Shown here one piece after another: positions 62,750 to 64,000 of a DNA stretch of 64,000 nucleotides. This DNA is from Victivallis sp. Marseille-Q1083 (GTDB taxonomy: Bacteria > Verrucomicrobiota > Lentisphaeria > Victivallales > Victivallaceae), in assembly GCF_903645315.1 (NCBI RefSeq), contig NZ_CAHJXL010000001.1:2945501-3009500 (forward strand), given 5' to 3'. The position numbers and the translations under genes are program-made. The notes under the pieces were generated by a model. The model did no database searches and was not told the origin of the DNA. It worked only from the letters and a program-made list of their open reading frames with translations. Position 1 is the stretch's first letter. Every line of letters begins with the position of its first letter.

Positions 62750-64000
62750 ATGTTCAGCAAAGTTTTACCCTTTCTCCAGAATCTGGGCAAGGCCCTGATG
62801 CTCCCCATCGCCGTGCTGCCGATCGCCGGGCTGATGCTCCGGCTCGGTCAGGAAGACCTTTTGAATATTCCGTTCATGGCCAAATCCGGCGGCGTGCTGT
62901 TCGACAACCTGCCGCTGCTGTTCGCCATCGGCGTCGCGGTCGGCTTTTCGGTCGATGCCGCCGGAGCGGCGGCACTGGCCGGCGTCGTCGCTTATTTCAC
63001 GTTGACCACCGCGCTGACGGCGATCAGCAGCGGCGCGGATATGGGAGTCCTGGCCGGTATCCTCTCCGGCATCATCGGCGGACTGATGTACAACCGCTTT
63101 CATAAACTTACGCTGCCGCCCTGGCTGGCCTTTTTCAGCGGCAAGCGTTTCGTACCGATCATTTCGGCGTTGACCGCGCTGGCGCTGGCCGGAGCGATGT
63201 CGCTCATCTGGCCGCCGATCCAGCACGCCATCAATCTGGTCGGCAACTGGATGGTCAATGCCGAAGCGCTGGGGGCGACGGTTTACGGCATCCTCAACCG
63301 GCTGCTGCTCTCGGTCGGTCTCCATCAAATCCTCAACACGCTCTGCTGGTTCAAATTCGGCACCTTCACCGATGCCGCCGGCAAAGTATTTGAAGGGGAT
63401 TTGCACCGTTTCTTCGCCGGCGATCCGTCCGCCGGAATGTTCATGACCGGTTTCTTTCCGGTGATGATGTTCGGTCTGCCGGCCGTGGCGCTGGCCTTCT
63501 ATTTGACTACCGACAAAAAGCGGCGGCCGGAAGTGGCCGGTTTGCTGTTCTCGCTGGTACTGACCGCCTTTCTGACCGGCATCACCGAACCGTTGGAATA
63601 CACCTTCATGTTCCTGGCTCCGCTGCTCTATGTGGTCCATGCGTTGCTGACCGGTGCGGCTCTGGCCATTTCCCAGCTGGTCGGTTACAAAGCCGGCTTT
63701 ACGTTTTCGGCCGGGTTAATCGATTTACTTCTCTCCTGGGGCAAGTCTACCAAGCCGTATACAATCCTGTGGATGGGACCGCTGTTTTTCGGGTTGTATT
63801 TCTTCATATTTTATTTCGCCATCAAATGGTTCAAGCTGAAAACGCCCGGCCGGGAACCGCTCGACCGGGACGATGCCGCCGATGAAGCCGCCGCCGAACC
63901 GCCGGTGCCGGGCGGCGACCGCTACGAGCAACTGGCCGTCGGTTACATCCGGGCGCTCGGCGGTCTGGACAATCTCAGGACCATCGACAACTGCATCACC
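62750..64000 (+). CDS. PTS EIICB permease, N-acetylglucosamine/glucose type (3' end beyond window)
   Basis: The frame is open from ATG 62750 (AGGA 10 nt upstream) to the right edge, 417 codons. The EIIC domain (about 1-375) has about ten membrane segments and the hallmark GITEPLEYTFMFLAPLLYV; the start MFSKVLPFLQNLGKALMLPI is typical of NagE-like permeases. After a Pro/Ala linker the EIIB domain begins, YIRALGGLDNLRTIDNCIT, with the phosphorylated Cys at the very end of the window. Such proteins import and phosphorylate GlcNAc or glucose. Whether an EIIA domain is fused cannot be seen. Confidence 0.9.
   Translation, partial: MFSKVLPFLQNLGKALMLPIAVLPIAGLMLRLGQEDLLNIPFMAKSGGVLFDNLPLLFAIGVAVGFSVDAAGAAALAGVVAYFTLTTALTAISSGADMGVLAGILSGIIGGLMYNRFHKLTLPPWLAFFSGKRFVPIISALTALALAGAMSLIWPPIQHAINLVGNWMVNAEALGATVYGILNRLLLSVGLHQILNTLCWFKFGTFTDAAGKVFEGDLHRFFAGDPSAGMFMTGFFPVMMFGLPAVALAFYLTTDKKRRPEVAGLLFSLVLTAFLTGITEPLEYTFMFLAPLLYVVHALLTGAALAISQLVGYKAGFTFSAGLIDLLLSWGKSTKPYTILWMGPLFFGLYFFIFYFAIKWFKLKTPGREPLDRDDAADEAAAEPPVPGGDRYEQLAVGYIRALGGLDNLRTIDNCIT

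Overview
The window looks like chromosomal DNA of a gut-type Lentisphaerota bacterium (Victivallis-like; inferred from gene content, not from a marker gene). The clues are seven short exported proteins with a type IV prepilin-like N terminus (FTLIELLVV core) and a C-terminal H-X9-DG motif, many secreted glycoside hydrolases, and sugar-type repressors joining a GntR-like or LacI-like DNA-binding domain to a LacI-like sensor. Coding DNA is GC-rich, while control regions are strikingly AT-rich. WaaA and an MsbA-like exporter indicate a Gram-negative envelope.

Most of the accessory content is one repeated cassette: repressor, pseudopilin, exported glycoside hydrolase. Cassette A (1-2022, minus) is a pseudopilin plus a truncated GH123-like enzyme. 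Cassette B (2130-10435, minus) is a repressor, a pseudopilin and a very large GH42-like enzyme; an insertion sequence with a 15-bp target duplication has split it between repressor and pseudopilin. Cassette C (13635-19433, plus) is a pseudopilin, a TIM-barrel hydrolase and a phosphoesterase/beta-propeller protein, with a divergent repressor and an MGMT-like protein upstream. Cassette D (20778-25444, minus) is a pseudopilin, a GH123-like enzyme and a repressor, with a sialidase downstream and a divergent PHP-domain gene sharing operator-like sites. Cassette E (34546-39687, plus) is a repressor, two tandem pseudopilins and a TIM-barrel hydrolase. Cassette F (54361-58557, minus) is a LacI repressor whose reading frame runs without a stop into a pseudopilin, followed by a GH123-like enzyme; a paralogous LacI repressor lies next to it.

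Between the cassettes lie housekeeping or scattered genes: rsmE and acpS (27142-28344); waaA, thiC and an MsbA-like ABC exporter (28349-32829); a zinc-ribbon membrane protein; a SulP transporter; tRNA-Leu(CAA); a moxR-DUF58-BatD-like-BatA operon (42455-46493); a prepilin peptidase (47519-48349); a GH78 rhamnosidase; L-fucose isomerase; a GH110-like galactosidase with a NUDIX hydrolase; and the start of an N-acetylglucosamine-type PTS permease that runs off the right edge.

Taken together the enzymes point to breakdown of host-type glycans (fucose, alpha-galactose, GalNAc, sialic acid, GlcNAc) and rhamnose-containing polymers. The most unusual features are the pairing of pseudopilins with hydrolases, the absence of the usual Gly before the prepilin cleavage site in all seven pseudopilins, strong hairpins without T-runs just after several pseudopilin stop codons, the repressor-pseudopilin frame fusion, and operator-like palindromes that link distant cassettes.
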